Assembly: GCA_021788645.1 (NCBI GenBank)
Contig: JAJYKK010000012.1
Location: 1 to 62,121 of the forward strand
Direction of reading: 5' to 3'
Source of the DNA: Pseudomonadota bacterium
GTDB lineage: Bacteria; Pseudomonadota; Gammaproteobacteria; Burkholderiales; JAKAFK01
Length of the DNA stretch: 62,121 bases
The number at the start of each line of letters is the position of its first letter. Position 1 is the first letter of the stretch. A program made the position numbers and the translations under genes. Below, in pieces: positions 22,345 to 31,256 of this stretch. The notes below the pieces were generated by a model that was given only the letters and a program-made list of their open reading frames with translations, had not been told where the DNA came from and did no database searches.

Positions 22345-22357
22345 CACAATTATTGTG
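22345..22357. promoter_or_regulatory. Candidate LysR operator in divergent region
   Basis: CACAAT-T-ATTGTG is a perfect dyad in the AT-rich region between the oxidoreductase and the LysR gene. It contains the T-N11-A type spacing expected of LysR sites. The assignment rests on position and symmetry. Confidence 0.5.
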
Positions 22358-22378
22358 CAAAAAAACACAAGCGACGGG

Positions 22379-23269
22379 ATGCAGGAGAACGCCGCCTTTC
22401 AATGGGACGATGTCCGGTATTTTCTGACCCTGGCGCGCGTGGGGAGCCTCTTGGGGGCGGCGCGCAAGCTCGGGGTGGAGCATTCAACCGTGGGCAGGCG
22501 CGTCGAGGCGCTGGAGCGGGCGCTGGGGATCAGGTTGTTCGATCGCTTACCGCGAGGCTGGACGCTGACGCCAGAAGGGGAAACGCTGGCAACGCAAGCG
22601 AGGCGCCTGGATGACGAAGCACAGGCGTTCGCCCGCGCGGCGCTGGGCGTATCGTCCCTCGCAGGGACCGTGCGCCTGTCGGCGCCGCCCGTGTTGGCAA
22701 GCCATTTGCTCGTGCCCTGCCTGGCCGCGATGCGATCGCGATGGATGAATATCGACCTGGAGGTGGTGGGCGAAGCGCGCGATGCGAATCTTGCGCGCGG
22801 CGAAGCGGATCTCGCCGTTCGCCTGTCCAGGCCGACCGCACCGGGGCTCGCGGCGCGCCACATCGGCGAGATGCGCTATGGCCTCTATGCGGTCCATGGA
22901 TACGCGAGTCGGCCGGCGGGGGAATGGGAGTTCTTGGGATATGACGACAGTCTGAGCGAGGTCCCGCAGCAGCGCTGGCTCGACGAGATCGCTGGAGACC
23001 GCCGTTTCGTCCTCAGGAGCAATGATTTGGCCGCATTGTTCAATGCCGCGCGCCTCGGCCTGGGGATCGCTGCGCTTCCCCATTTCCTGGCGGCCAACGA
23101 CAGCGCGTTGTGCCGGTTGTCGGGGGGGCTCTGTCCGACGGCTCGGCAGCTATGGCTCGTGATGCACCCGGACATGAAGCGTTCGCCGCGGGTGCGGGTG
23201 ATCGCCGATGTGCTCGTCGACCTGGTGTGCGAGACGCAGACGCTATTGTCGGGGCCCTGTCGCGAGTGA
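22379..23269 (+). CDS. LysR-family transcriptional regulator
   Basis: The 296-residue product has an N-terminal winged helix-turn-helix (DDVRYFLTLARVGSLLGAAR then STVGRRVEALERALGIRLF, about 8-62) and a C-terminal effector-binding domain. The start at ATG 22379 gives the usual short lead into the helix-turn-helix; a TTG at 22292 would add 29 residues and run through the operator region. It probably regulates the divergent quinone oxidoreductase and itself. The effector is unknown. Confidence 0.9.
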   Translation: MQENAAFQWDDVRYFLTLARVGSLLGAARKLGVEHSTVGRRVEALERALGIRLFDRLPRGWTLTPEGETLATQARRLDDEAQAFARAALGVSSLAGTVRLSAPPVLASHLLVPCLAAMRSRWMNIDLEVVGEARDANLARGEADLAVRLSRPTAPGLAARHIGEMRYGLYAVHGYASRPAGEWEFLGYDDSLSEVPQQRWLDEIAGDRRFVLRSNDLAALFNAARLGLGIAALPHFLAANDSALCRLSGGLCPTARQLWLVMHPDMKRSPRVRVIADVLVDLVCETQTLLSGPCRE

Positions 23270-23413
23270 GCGGGTGCGCCTAGACGATTTTCCCTGGGGG
23301 TTGCGCCGAAGATCGGTCGGCCCTGCGCGAAGTCCCGCATAAGGCCGTTTGCGACCACGCGGCGGTCCCCTGAGGGGCGAGTCCCCCTCTTCAGACGAAG
23401 AGCCATGTTTTCC

Positions 23414-23442
23414 TTGATTTAGTCTGTGTCAGGCGGTAAAAT
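23414..23442 (+). promoter_or_regulatory. Sigma-70 promoter of rpsF operon
   Basis: TTGATT (23414-23419), a 17-base spacer and TAAAAT (23437-23442) form a near-consensus promoter 66 bases before rpsF. A palindrome overlaps the -10 box. Confidence 0.8.
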
Positions 23443-23449
23443 TTACCGC
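23433..23449. repeat. Palindrome over the rpsF -10 box
   Basis: GCGGTAAA-A-TTTACCGC is a perfect 8-bp dyad with a one-base centre covering the -10 element. Its position suits an operator. A related GCGGAAATTTCCGC lies at the fabI promoter. Confidence 0.55.
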
Positions 23450-23461
23450 TTTTTCTACCTT

Positions 23462-23487
23462 GCCTTACCGCCCCGCATGCGGAAGGC
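23462..23487 (+). promoter_or_regulatory. Candidate S6:S18-binding leader hairpin
   Basis: The rpsF leader can fold as stem GCCTT/AAGGC, a one-sided bulge ACCGCC, and an inner CCG/CGG stem with loop CATG. A bulged CCG beside a short hairpin is the hallmark of the S6:S18 autoregulatory motif found before rpsF in many bacteria. The ribosome site AAGGAG follows at about 23498. Confidence 0.5.
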
Positions 23488-23508
23488 TTTAATCCAAAAG
23501 GAGCGTTC

Positions 23509-23889
23509 ATGCGACATTACGAAATCGTTTTCATTGTCCACCCGGACCAAAGCGAACAGGTTGGCGCGATGATCGAGCGCTATCGCGGAACGATCAGTTC
23601 CAAGGGCGGGAAGATCCATCGGCTGGAAGACTGGGGGCGGCGGCAACTGGCGTATCCCATCCAGAAGATCCACAAGGCCCACTATGTGCTCATGAACATC
23701 GAGTGCGACCAGGAAACGCTGGAAGAGCTGGAACATGCCTTCAAGTTCAACGACGCGGTCCTGCGTCATCTGACAGTGAAGATGACGGAAGCCGTCACGG
23801 TGCCCTCGCCCATGATGCGGGAAGAGAAATCCCGGCCGTCTGCCGAAGAGCCGCCGAAGGCGCAAGCGCCCCGGGAAGCCGCAGCCTAG
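23509..23889 (+). CDS. rpsF: 30S ribosomal protein S6
   Basis: S6 binds the central domain of 16S rRNA together with S18. The 126-residue product starts [18 protein letters not shown] and has the family segments [13 protein letters not shown] and AHYVLMNIE, with a C-terminal tail rich in Glu, Lys, Pro and Ala. AAGGAG lies just upstream of the ATG. Its stop TAG overlaps the GTG of priB by one base. Confidence 0.98.
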   Translation: MRHYEIVFIVHPDQSEQVGAMIERYRGTISSKGGKIHRLEDWGRRQLAYPIQKIHKAHYVLMNIECDQETLEELEHAFKFNDAVLRHLTVKMTEAVTVPSPMMREEKSRPSAEEPPKAQAPREAAA

Positions 23890-24197
23890 TGGTCGACTGC
23901 AATCGCCTGGTGCTGTGTGGTCGGATGGCGCAGCGCGAGGTCCTTCGCTACACGCCGGCCGGCATCCCCATTGTGGATTTCCGGCTCGCCCATGCCTCGG
24001 AGCAGGCGGCGTCGTGGGGAGCGCGCAGAGCGGAATGCGAACTGCTGTGCATAGCAGCTGACCGCTGGGCGCGGGTCGCTGATCGCCTGCAGATCGGCGA
24101 CCGACTGCGCGTAGAGGGTTTCCTGACCCGCCGGCACCACCGCAGCCAGCAACTGATGCTGGAAGTCAACCGAATTGAAACTGATTTCGAAGAGTGA
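23889..24197 (+). CDS. priB: Primosomal replication protein N (PriB)
   Basis: PriB is a small single-stranded-DNA-binding protein that works with PriA and DnaT to reload DnaB at stalled forks. The 102-residue OB-fold product begins [15 protein letters not shown] and contains TPAGIPIVDFRLAHASEQ, the family signature, and ends NRIETDFEE. The start is GTG overlapping the rpsF stop (TAGTG). It lies between rpsF and rpsR as in other gammaproteobacteria and beta relatives. Confidence 0.92.
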   Translation: MVDCNRLVLCGRMAQREVLRYTPAGIPIVDFRLAHASEQAASWGARRAECELLCIAADRWARVADRLQIGDRLRVEGFLTRRHHRSQQLMLEVNRIETDFEE

Positions 24198-24207
24198 GGT
24201 GTAAAAG

Positions 24208-24444
24208 ATGTCACGCCCATCGCGTCAAGTGTTTAGACGTAGGAAATATTGCCGTTTCACCGCTGAGGGAATCAAACAGATCGACTACAAGGACGTCGAT
24301 CTCCTGAAAGATTTCATCGGCGAGAACGGGAAAATCATTCCGTCCCGCATCACGGGCACCAAGTCGCGCTATCAACGGCAATTGAACACGGCCATCAAGC
24401 GCGCCCGGTTCTTGGCGCTCTTGCCGTATACCGATCTGCACTGA
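24208..24444 (+). CDS. rpsR: 30S ribosomal protein S18
   Basis: S18 forms a heterodimer with S6 on the 30S platform. The 78-residue product has the basic N-terminus [15 protein letters not shown] and the family core [19 protein letters not shown] followed by [22 protein letters not shown] ribosome site lies about 12 bases before the ATG. Confidence 0.98.
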   Translation: MSRPSRQVFRRRKYCRFTAEGIKQIDYKDVDLLKDFIGENGKIIPSRITGTKSRYQRQLNTAIKRARFLALLPYTDLH

Positions 24445-24454
24445 GGAGCGAGAC

Positions 24455-24904
24455 ATGCAAATCATCCTGATGGAGAAGGTCGTCAACCTCGGGCAGCTTG
24501 GGGACGTCGTCAAAGTCAAAGACGGCTATGCCCGCAACTACCTGATCCCGAACGGCAAGGCCAAGCGGGCCACGAAGGACAACTTGGCCGAGTTCGAGCG
24601 GCGCCGTGCGGAGCTGGAAAAGGTGCAGGCGGAACAGTTGGCCGCGGCGCAGTCTCATGCCGAGAAGCTCGAGGGCTTGCTGGTTCAGGTTACGCAAAAG
24701 GCGGGCGTCGACGGTCGGCTGTTCGGCTCCGTCACCAATGCGGACATTTCCGAGGCGCTGAAGTCTCAAGGGTTTGACATCGCCAAAGCGCAGGTCCGGA
24801 TGCCTCAGGGCCCGCTCAAGCAGATTGGCGATTATCCCATTACCGTCTCATTGCATACCGACGTCACGGCCCAGATCACGGTATCCGTGCTGGGCGAAGG
24901 CTGA
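24455..24904 (+). CDS. rplI: 50S ribosomal protein L9
   Basis: L9 has two rRNA-binding domains joined by a long helix. The 149 residues include the N-terminal signature [19 protein letters not shown], the central helix rich in Glu, Arg and Ala, and the C-terminal domain beginning about residue 75 ([13 protein letters not shown]). It starts 10 bases after rpsR and is followed by a GC-rich hairpin. Confidence 0.98.
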   Translation: MQIILMEKVVNLGQLGDVVKVKDGYARNYLIPNGKAKRATKDNLAEFERRRAELEKVQAEQLAAAQSHAEKLEGLLVQVTQKAGVDGRLFGSVTNADISEALKSQGFDIAKAQVRMPQGPLKQIGDYPITVSLHTDVTAQITVSVLGEG

Positions 24905-24914
24905 CCGACCCGCG

Positions 24915-24944
24915 CCCCGGAAGCCTGGCACCGGGCTTCCGGGG
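24915..24944 (+). terminator. Hairpin after rplI
   Basis: A perfect 11-bp inverted repeat (CCCCGGAAGCC and GGCTTCCGGGG, 8-base loop) begins 11 bases after the rplI stop. No T-run follows, so it may stabilise the message or end transcription only partly. Confidence 0.5.
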
Positions 24945-25089
24945 GCCGCTCAGCCGCTCCCATACCCGCACCGCGGGCGTCCTGCCGAAGGCCCCGAGAT
25001 GGGGTCGTGCGCCGGTGATTCGCACTGCCCGCTCAATTTCTTCTTTCGTTTCTTGAACAATGGGTTGCTTGCTTGCTCGGAGGAGCCCC

Positions 25090-25117
25090 TTGCCGCGCGG
25101 GCTGCAGATGATAAGAT
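25090..25117 (+). promoter_or_regulatory. Candidate promoter of dnaB
   Basis: TTGCCG (25090-25095), a 16-base spacer and TAAGAT (25112-25117) lie 75 bases before the dnaB start. Confidence 0.45.
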
Positions 25118-25192
25118 ATGCCTTGCGCCGGCATCGCCAGGTCGGCCTCGTAACCGGCTTCTCAACCCGACTTCTCTTGGCACGACATCCCC

Positions 25193-26578
25193 ATGCAAGG
25201 TGACGCCCTCATACAGGGAGATCGCGAGCTCGACAGCCTCAAGCTGCCCCCCCATTCTGTCGAGGCCGAGCAATCCGTGCTGGGGGGCTTGTTGCTGGAG
25301 AATACGGCGTGGGAGCGGATCGCCGATCTCATTTCGGAGGCGGACTTTTACCGCCACGATCACCGCCTCATCTACCGCCACGTCTCCAAGCTCGTCTCGG
25401 AGACGGTGCCCGCCGACGTGATCACCGTCGCCGAATCGCTGGAGCGCGGCGGCGAACTGTCGAAGGTCGGCGGCCTCGCGTATTTGGCGTCGCTGGCCCA
25501 GAATACGCCGGGTGCGGCGAATATTCGGCGCTATGCGGAGATCGTGCGCGAGCGTGCGATCCTTCGTCGCCTTGCGGAAGTGGGCACGGAGATCGCCGAC
25601 CTGGCCTATAATCCCACCGGAAAAAGCGCGAGCGACCTGCTCGACCATGCCGAGGCCCGGGTCTTCGAGATTGCCGAGGAAGGCGCCCGGGCGAAGCAAG
25701 GATTCGTCGGCATCGCGAATTTGCTCACGCAGGTGGTGGAGCGCATCGATGAGCTCTATCGGCGCGACAATCCAAGCGGGATCACAGGCATTCCGACCGG
25801 CTTCACGGATCTTGACGAGAAGACGTCGGGACTGCAGACCGGCGACCTCGTCATCGTCGCGGGTCGACCGAGCATGGGAAAGACCGCCTTTTCGCTCAAT
25901 ATCGCCGAGAATGTCGCGATCGAGACGGGGATGCCGGTCGCCGTCTTCAGCATGGAGATGGGCGGCACCCAGCTGGCGATGCGCATGCTGGGCTCGGTGG
26001 GGCGCCTCGACCAGCACAAGGTCCGTACCGGGCGCCTGGAAGACGAGGATTGGGAAAAGCTGACCTACGCGGTCGGCAAGCTCACGGATGCGCCGATCCA
26101 TATCGACGAATCGCCCGGCCTCACCGTGCTCGAAGTGCGTGCCCGCGCGCGGCGCCTGCACCGCCAGTATGGTAAGCTTGGGCTCATCGTGATCGACTAT
26201 CTGCAGCTGATGTCGGGATCGTCTCAGGGCGAGAACCGTGCCACCGAGATCTCGGAAATATCGCGGGCGCTGAAGGCGCTGGCCAAGGAGCTCGACTGTC
26301 CGGTGATCGCCCTTTCGCAGCTGAATCGCAGCCTGGAGCAGCGCCCGAACAAGCGTCCGGTGATGTCGGACCTGAGGGAGTCGGGGGCCATCGAACAGGA
26401 TGCTGACGTCATTTTGTTCATCTACCGCGATGAGGTCTACAATCCCGATTCGCCGGACAAGGGAACGGCCGAGATCATCATCGGCAAGCAGCGTAATGGG
26501 CCGATTGCCACCGTTCGAGCCACTTTCCTGGGGCCTTACACGCGTTTCGAGAACCATGCGCAGGCAGGACAGTACTGA
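25193..26578 (+). CDS. dnaB: Replicative DNA helicase DnaB
   Basis: DnaB is the hexameric helicase that unwinds DNA at the fork and binds primase. The 461-residue product has the N-terminal domain (PPHSVEAEQSVLGGLLLEN), a linker, and a RecA-type domain with Walker A GRPSMGKTAF near residue 224, Walker B LIVIDYLQLM and the ALSQLNRSLEQR motif. No intein interrupts it. It is separated from rplI by 288 bases with its own candidate promoter and followed by alr. Confidence 0.97.
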   Translation: MQGDALIQGDRELDSLKLPPHSVEAEQSVLGGLLLENTAWERIADLISEADFYRHDHRLIYRHVSKLVSETVPADVITVAESLERGGELSKVGGLAYLASLAQNTPGAANIRRYAEIVRERAILRRLAEVGTEIADLAYNPTGKSASDLLDHAEARVFEIAEEGARAKQGFVGIANLLTQVVERIDELYRRDNPSGITGIPTGFTDLDEKTSGLQTGDLVIVAGRPSMGKTAFSLNIAENVAIETGMPVAVFSMEMGGTQLAMRMLGSVGRLDQHKVRTGRLEDEDWEKLTYAVGKLTDAPIHIDESPGLTVLEVRARARRLHRQYGKLGLIVIDYLQLMSGSSQGENRATEISEISRALKALAKELDCPVIALSQLNRSLEQRPNKRPVMSDLRESGAIEQDADVILFIYRDEVYNPDSPDKGTAEIIIGKQRNGPIATVRATFLGPYTRFENHAQAGQY

Positions 26579-26608
26579 TTCTTCGCCATCTCCTTGTGCT
26601 GCTTCTCT

Positions 26609-27679
26609 ATGACCCGCCCGCTTGAGGCACGCATCAGCGCGTCGGCCCTTGCGCACAATCTCGCGGCAGCCAAGCGGCATGCGCCGGGCGCGCGCGTGAT
26701 GGCGGTCATCAAGGCCAATGGGTACGGCCACGGGCTGTTGCGGGTCGCCCGCGCACTCATGGCGGCGGATGGCTTTGCGGTCTTGACGGTCGATGAAGCC
26801 ATCGCCTTGCGCACGCACGGGGTGACGCAACCCATTCTGCTGCTGGAGGGGCTTTTTTCCGATCCCGAACTCGCGGCCGCCCGCGCGCATGCGCTCGCCC
26901 TGGTGGTCCATAGCCCGGGGCAGGTCGAGGCCCTTGAGACGTGTGGACCCGGCGCCGCGCTTGATGTCTTCTGCAAGATCAACAGCGGCATGAATCGGCT
27001 CGGGTTCAGGCCGGAGGCACTGCCTGGCGTGGTCGAGCGCCTGAGGGGCGCGGCCGCCGTCGAGCACATCACGCTGATGACTCATTTTGCCTGTGCGGAT
27101 GAGGCGGGCGGCATCGACGTGCCGCTGGGACAGTTCTGGCGTGCCGCCGCCGCGTATCGCATGCCGCACAGCCTCGCCAACTCGGCTGCGCTCATGAGCG
27201 ACGCACGCACGCATGGGGATTGGGTGCGTCCGGGAATCATGCTCTATGGCGTATCGCCTTTCGCCGGACGGACGGGATCCGAACTCGGGCTCCGCGCTGC
27301 CATGACGCTCGTCAGCCGTGTCATCGCCATCCAATCTGTCCGGGCGGGGGACCGGGTGGGGTATGGGGGCAGTTTTGAAGCGCCGCACCCGATGCGCCTG
27401 GGGATCGTCGCCTGCGGCTATGCGGACGGCTATCCGCGGCACTCGGGGACCGGAGCGCCGGTTCTCGTGGATGGACGGCGCACGCAGCTCATCGGACGCG
27501 TGTCGATGGACATGCTGTGCGTGGACTTGACCGCCCTGCCGTCGGCAGGGGTGGGAAGCGCCGTGACCTTATGGGGCGACGGATTGCCGGTTGAAGTGGT
27601 GGCGGCCGCGGCTGGGACGATCGGCTATGAGCTGCTGTGTGCGCTCGCCCCTCGGGTGAGCGTGGTCGATGTGAGCTGA
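26609..27679 (+). CDS. alr: Alanine racemase
   Basis: Alr is a PLP enzyme that converts L-alanine to D-alanine for peptidoglycan. The 356-residue product has the PLP-lysine motif VMAVIKANGYGHG (lysine about residue 35), the second catalytic tyrosine region VGYGGSFEA and the C-terminal GRVSMDMLCVDLT. ATG 26609 gives the normal start MTRPLEARIS. It follows dnaB by 30 bases, the order seen in E. coli. Confidence 0.96.
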   Translation: MTRPLEARISASALAHNLAAAKRHAPGARVMAVIKANGYGHGLLRVARALMAADGFAVLTVDEAIALRTHGVTQPILLLEGLFSDPELAAARAHALALVVHSPGQVEALETCGPGAALDVFCKINSGMNRLGFRPEALPGVVERLRGAAAVEHITLMTHFACADEAGGIDVPLGQFWRAAAAYRMPHSLANSAALMSDARTHGDWVRPGIMLYGVSPFAGRTGSELGLRAAMTLVSRVIAIQSVRAGDRVGYGGSFEAPHPMRLGIVACGYADGYPRHSGTGAPVLVDGRRTQLIGRVSMDMLCVDLTALPSAGVGSAVTLWGDGLPVEVVAAAAGTIGYELLCALAPRVSVVDVS

Positions 27680-27709
27680 AGATTGCGCATGGGGCGCTGC
27701 GGGACGCGT

Positions 27710-29068
27710 ATGGCCAGACCAAAATCCGTTTTCGCCTGTAGCGCATGTGGCGGGCACAGCGCCAAATGGGGGGGGCGCTGCCCCCACTGCGGGGCCTGGA
27801 ATTCGCTCGTCGAGGCCGCGTCCCCGCCTCAGTCGGCCCGCTTCGGCGGGCTTGCTGCGCCGAGTGCGGTGCAGACCCTGGCCGAGGTCGAAGCCGACGA
27901 GGTGCCGCGGCTTGAGACTGGCATCGGCGAATTGGACCGTGTGCTGGGCGGGGGGTTGGTGCAAGGAGGGGTGACCCTGATCGGGGGAGATCCCGGGATT
28001 GGCAAGTCGACATTGCTCCTGCAAGCGCTGGCCCGTCTCGGGCAAGCGCGGCCGGTGCTGTATGTCACCGGCGAGGAATCTGCCGCCCAGGTGGCATTGC
28101 GTGCCAAGCGTCTTGCGCTGGACGTTGGCCCGGTCCGCTTGCTGGCGGAGATCCAGGTCGAGACCATCCTGGCGGTCATGGCGGCGGAAAGCCCACAGAT
28201 CGTGGTCATCGACAGCATCCAGACCGTCTACTCGGAGTTGCTGTCCTCGGCCCCCGGCAGCGTCGCCCAAGTGCGTGAATGCGCCGCGCAGCTGACGCGG
28301 ACGGCGAAAAGCCGCGGCATATCGGTCATCCTCGTAGGCCATGTGACCAAGGAGGGTGCCCTGGCCGGCCCGCGCGTGCTTGAGCATATCGTGGATACGG
28401 TCCTTTACTTCGAAGGCGATGCCAGCTCGAGCTTCCGGCTCATCCGGGCGTTCAAGAACCGCTTTGGGCCAGTCAACGAACTGGGCGTATTTGCCATGAC
28501 TGACAAGGGGCTGCGGGCGGTGAGCAACCCTTCCGCGTTGTTCTTGTCGCATCATGACGCGCAGGTCGCAGGCAGCTGCGTCATGGTCACGCAGGAGGGC
28601 ACGCGCCCTTTGCTGGTCGAGATCCAGGCCCTCGTCGACCCCTCGCACGCGCCCGTGCCGCGACGCTTGTCCGTGGGGCTCGAGCAGAACCGGCTGGCCA
28701 TGCTGCTCGCGGTCTTGCACCGGCACGCCGGCATTGCCTGCTTCGATCAGGACGTCTTCGTCAATGCGGTCGGCGGGGTGCGCATCACGGAGCCGGCGGC
28801 CGATCTGGCCGTCTTGCTCGCCATCGTCTCAAGCCTCCGGGACCGGGCCTTGCCCGCGAAGCTGCTGGCCTTCGGCGAAGTCGGGCTCGCCGGCGAGATA
28901 CGCCCCGTCCAGCGGGGTGCGGACCGTCTGCGCGAAGCGGCCAAGCTGGGTTTTACCCATGCCATCATTCCGAAGCCGAACCAACCGCGGAACGACATTC
29001 ACGGCTTGACCGTTTACCCGGTGGGCCGCCTCGAGGAGGCGGTTGCCTATTGCCGGGACGCATCATAG
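27710..29068 (+). CDS. radA: DNA repair protein RadA
   Basis: RadA is a RecA-like ATPase that promotes branch migration in recombination. The 452-residue product has an N-terminal C4 zinc finger (CSACG and CPHC, about residues 10-28), Walker A GGDPGIGKSTLL, the RadA motif KNRFG and a C-terminal Lon-like domain (GGVRITEPAADLAV). ATG 27710 was chosen to match the family N-terminus; an in-frame ATG at 27689 would add 7 residues. It lies 30 bases downstream of alr. Confidence 0.96.
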   Translation: MARPKSVFACSACGGHSAKWGGRCPHCGAWNSLVEAASPPQSARFGGLAAPSAVQTLAEVEADEVPRLETGIGELDRVLGGGLVQGGVTLIGGDPGIGKSTLLLQALARLGQARPVLYVTGEESAAQVALRAKRLALDVGPVRLLAEIQVETILAVMAAESPQIVVIDSIQTVYSELLSSAPGSVAQVRECAAQLTRTAKSRGISVILVGHVTKEGALAGPRVLEHIVDTVLYFEGDASSSFRLIRAFKNRFGPVNELGVFAMTDKGLRAVSNPSALFLSHHDAQVAGSCVMVTQEGTRPLLVEIQALVDPSHAPVPRRLSVGLEQNRLAMLLAVLHRHAGIACFDQDVFVNAVGGVRITEPAADLAVLLAIVSSLRDRALPAKLLAFGEVGLAGEIRPVQRGADRLREAAKLGFTHAIIPKPNQPRNDIHGLTVYPVGRLEEAVAYCRDAS

Positions 29069-29267
29069 AATGGGCACGCGGACCGCAGCCGGAAAGTCGC
29101 CGCAGTCGCGGACAGGACGAGGCGGGTACCTCTGGGCCGGGGCGAGCGGAGCCTTGAGGGCAAGCTCGGCGGATGGGCCCGACGGGCATGCCGACGCCGC
29201 GCCGCGGGGCGATCCCGGCGCGAACCGCTGGGTCAGGCTCGGGATCTGGACCTAAGGATACGGGGTG

Positions 29268-30020
29268 ATGGGCCGTTTGCAATTTGCCGGCGCGAGCGAT
29301 ATCGGACGGTTGCGCGGCCGCAACGAGGATGCGTTGGGCTTCGCGGCCGAGTTGGGCTTGGCCGTCGTGGCCGATGGCGTCGGCGGCAACGCGGCGGGGC
29401 ATGTGGCAAGCGCCATCGCGGTCGACACGGCCATCGGTGCCTTCCGCCGTGACCCGGGCGGCGTCGGCCCCGAGCGGCGGCTGTCGCGCCTAAGGCGCGC
29501 GGTAGAAGCGGCCAATGCGGAAATCTTGTCGCGGGCCATGGACGTATCCGAGTATTACGGAATGGGCTCGACGATCGCGGCCGCGGCGTTTGCCGATGAG
29601 GTCGCCGCCATTGCCAGCGTCGGGGACTCGCGAATCTACCGGCTTCGCCAGGGGCAACTGACGCAGTTGACGGTGGATCACACCGTCGTGCAGGAAGAGA
29701 TCGACCGGGGATGGCTGGATGCCGCCGTCGCCGCGACGTCCCCCTCCTGGGGCGTCTTGACGCGGGCGCTCGGGGTCGCAGCCGATGTGGCGGTCGATGT
29801 GCGCGAAGAATCCGCCTGCCCGGGAGACCTTTTCCTGTTGTGCACGGATGGGTTATCCGATGCGCTGGAACCGGGGGAAGTCGAGCAGATGGCCAGCTGT
29901 CAGGAGAACCTGACGCAGCTCGCGCGAGAGCTCGTGTTCCGAGCGAATGAAAAAGGCGGGTTCGACAACATCTCCGTGCTCTTGGTGGGCATCGCCCCTC
30001 TTGCGGGCGGGTCGCGGTGA
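29268..30020 (+). CDS. PP2C-family Ser/Thr protein phosphatase (first copy)
   Basis: This cytosolic metal-dependent phosphatase removes phosphate from Ser/Thr residues, probably the targets of the kinase at 31257. The 250 residues carry the metal-binding aspartates in RNEDALGF, VVADGVGGNAAG, SVGDSRIYR, LLCTDGLSDALE and GGFDNISVLL, in the PP2C order. ATG 29268 was chosen over an adjacent GTG at 29265; AAGGA is about 10 bases upstream. It is followed by a tandem-FHA gene, an arrangement repeated at 33182-34715. It resembles PppA/Stp1 phosphatases. Confidence 0.93.
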   Translation: MGRLQFAGASDIGRLRGRNEDALGFAAELGLAVVADGVGGNAAGHVASAIAVDTAIGAFRRDPGGVGPERRLSRLRRAVEAANAEILSRAMDVSEYYGMGSTIAAAAFADEVAAIASVGDSRIYRLRQGQLTQLTVDHTVVQEEIDRGWLDAAVAATSPSWGVLTRALGVAADVAVDVREESACPGDLFLLCTDGLSDALEPGEVEQMASCQENLTQLARELVFRANEKGGFDNISVLLVGIAPLAGGSR

Positions 30021-30074
30021 GCGGGGGGCGCCAAGCCGGCCTGCGGGTAGGGCGGGACACGCATAGGGGCGGTG

Positions 30075-30803
30075 ATGCCTAAGTTGCTGATATACGCGGA
30101 CGGCGCGCTCGAGCGAGAGATCGATCTTACGCAAGAGCGCCTGCGCATCGGGCGCAAGTCGCACAATGACGTCAGGCTTTCCCACGCCGGGGTGAGCGGC
30201 GAGCACGCGCTGGTGATCACGGTTCGCGACGAGTCCTTCATCGAGGACCTGAACAGCACCAATGGCGTACGGGTGAACGGACGCCTGGTCAAGAAATGCG
30301 TCTTGAAGGACGGGGATTCCATCGCCATCGGCGACTATGTCCTGAAGTACGTGGCGCAACGCACGCCCCGCACGGGCGACACCGCCGCCGGGTTTGCCAG
30401 CAGCGAATCGGATACGCTGCTGTCGTTCGGCGAATTTCTCGAGGGCACGAGCCTGACCCAGACGCGCGCGATGGGCGCCGCGCCCGCCGCCGAGACCAGC
30501 GGTGCACGCGCCGACGACGACATCGCCGGCTCATCCCCTTCCCGGGCCGCCCTCCAGATCCTGACCGGCCCCAGCGCCGGCAAGGAACTGGACCTGTCGA
30601 AGAGCCTGACCACCCTGGGCAAGCCGGGGCAGCAGGTCGCCGTCATCACCCGCCGCGCGTCGGACTACTTCTTCACCCATGTGGACGGGGCCGAGGCGCC
30701 GCGGTTGAACGGCATTGCCGTGGGAGGCCAGTCGCTGCTGCTGAAGAATAGGGACATCATCGAGCTGGCCGGCATCCGCCTGGAATTCTTCCTCAAGCCC
30801 TGA
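30075..30803 (+). CDS. Tandem FHA-domain phosphothreonine-binding protein (first copy)
   Basis: FHA domains bind phosphothreonine peptides. The N-terminal domain (about residues 20-95) is canonical: LRIGRKSHNDV, VSGEHALV and NSTNGVRVNG. A linker rich in Ala, Thr and Ser follows. The C-terminal part (about 155-242) has FHA-like spacing (LTGPSAGKELDLS, AVITRRASDYFFTHVDG, LNGIAVGGQSLLL, DIIELAGIRLEFF) but lacks the usual phosphate-binding residues. It follows the phosphatase and converges with the lipoprotein gene. A paralogue is at 34026. Confidence 0.9.
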   Translation: MPKLLIYADGALEREIDLTQERLRIGRKSHNDVRLSHAGVSGEHALVITVRDESFIEDLNSTNGVRVNGRLVKKCVLKDGDSIAIGDYVLKYVAQRTPRTGDTAAGFASSESDTLLSFGEFLEGTSLTQTRAMGAAPAAETSGARADDDIAGSSPSRAALQILTGPSAGKELDLSKSLTTLGKPGQQVAVITRRASDYFFTHVDGAEAPRLNGIAVGGQSLLLKNRDIIELAGIRLEFFLKP

Positions 30804-30838
30804 CCGTACCTTCCCGTGCCGTGGCGCGCCTGGGCGGA

Positions 30839-31246
30839 CTACCGCTTCGCGGCGGGAAGCCTTGCCTTGACGCTGCTGAAGATGGGGCCCCAGATGGGAT
30901 GTCCGGCCTCCGCCGTCGACAGCTCGAAATTGGGATCGATGGCCAGCGCCTTTTCGAATTCCTTGCGGCATTCGCCTTGATGGTTGGAGGTGCAGTCGAT
31001 GAAGGCCAGGTACTTGTGTGCGGTAATCTGCTCCTTCTTGGAAGGCAGCCCGAGCGCAAGCGCGCGGCTGAGCGAGTGGGCGGATCGCTTGTAGTGGCCG
31101 TTCTCGTAGTCATGAACGCCCAGCGCAAGCGCCTGCTCCGCTTGCCGGGACGGTGAGGGACCGCCCGTTCCCCGCATGGGCATCAGAGCGCAGCCTCCGA
31201 GAGTCAGCAGGGCGCTCACGGCGAGCGCGCGGGACACACTTAGCAA
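30839..31246 (-). CDS. TssQ-like TPR lipoprotein
   Basis: The 135-residue product has a signal peptide ending in the lipobox TLGGC, then a TPR-type helical domain (QALALGVHDYENGHYKRSAH; HKYLAFIDCTSNHQGECRKE; FEKALAIDPNFELSTAEAGH; PIWGPIF). This pattern resembles the TssQ lipoproteins linked to type VI secretion. The start is TTG 31246, with AGGA overlapping the stop of the kinase gene, so the two are translationally linked. No secretion genes are in the window, so its partner may be the PEGA domain of the kinase instead. Confidence 0.7.
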   Translation of the reverse strand: MLSVSRALAVSALLTLGGCALMPMRGTGGPSPSRQAEQALALGVHDYENGHYKRSAHSLSRALALGLPSKKEQITAHKYLAFIDCTSNHQGECRKEFEKALAIDPNFELSTAEAGHPIWGPIFSSVKARLPAAKR

Positions 31247-31256
31247 TTAAATATTC

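Noticed and set aside
23389-23402. CTCTTC-agac-GAAGAG hairpin as a LysR-gene terminator
   Set aside because: It lies about 118 bases after the LysR stop, has only 6-bp arms and no T-run, so it was not annotated.
24950-27442. An 830-codon open frame antisense to dnaB and alr
   Set aside because: It spans two complete, well-conserved plus-strand genes and the intergenic gap, and has no domain-like sequence.
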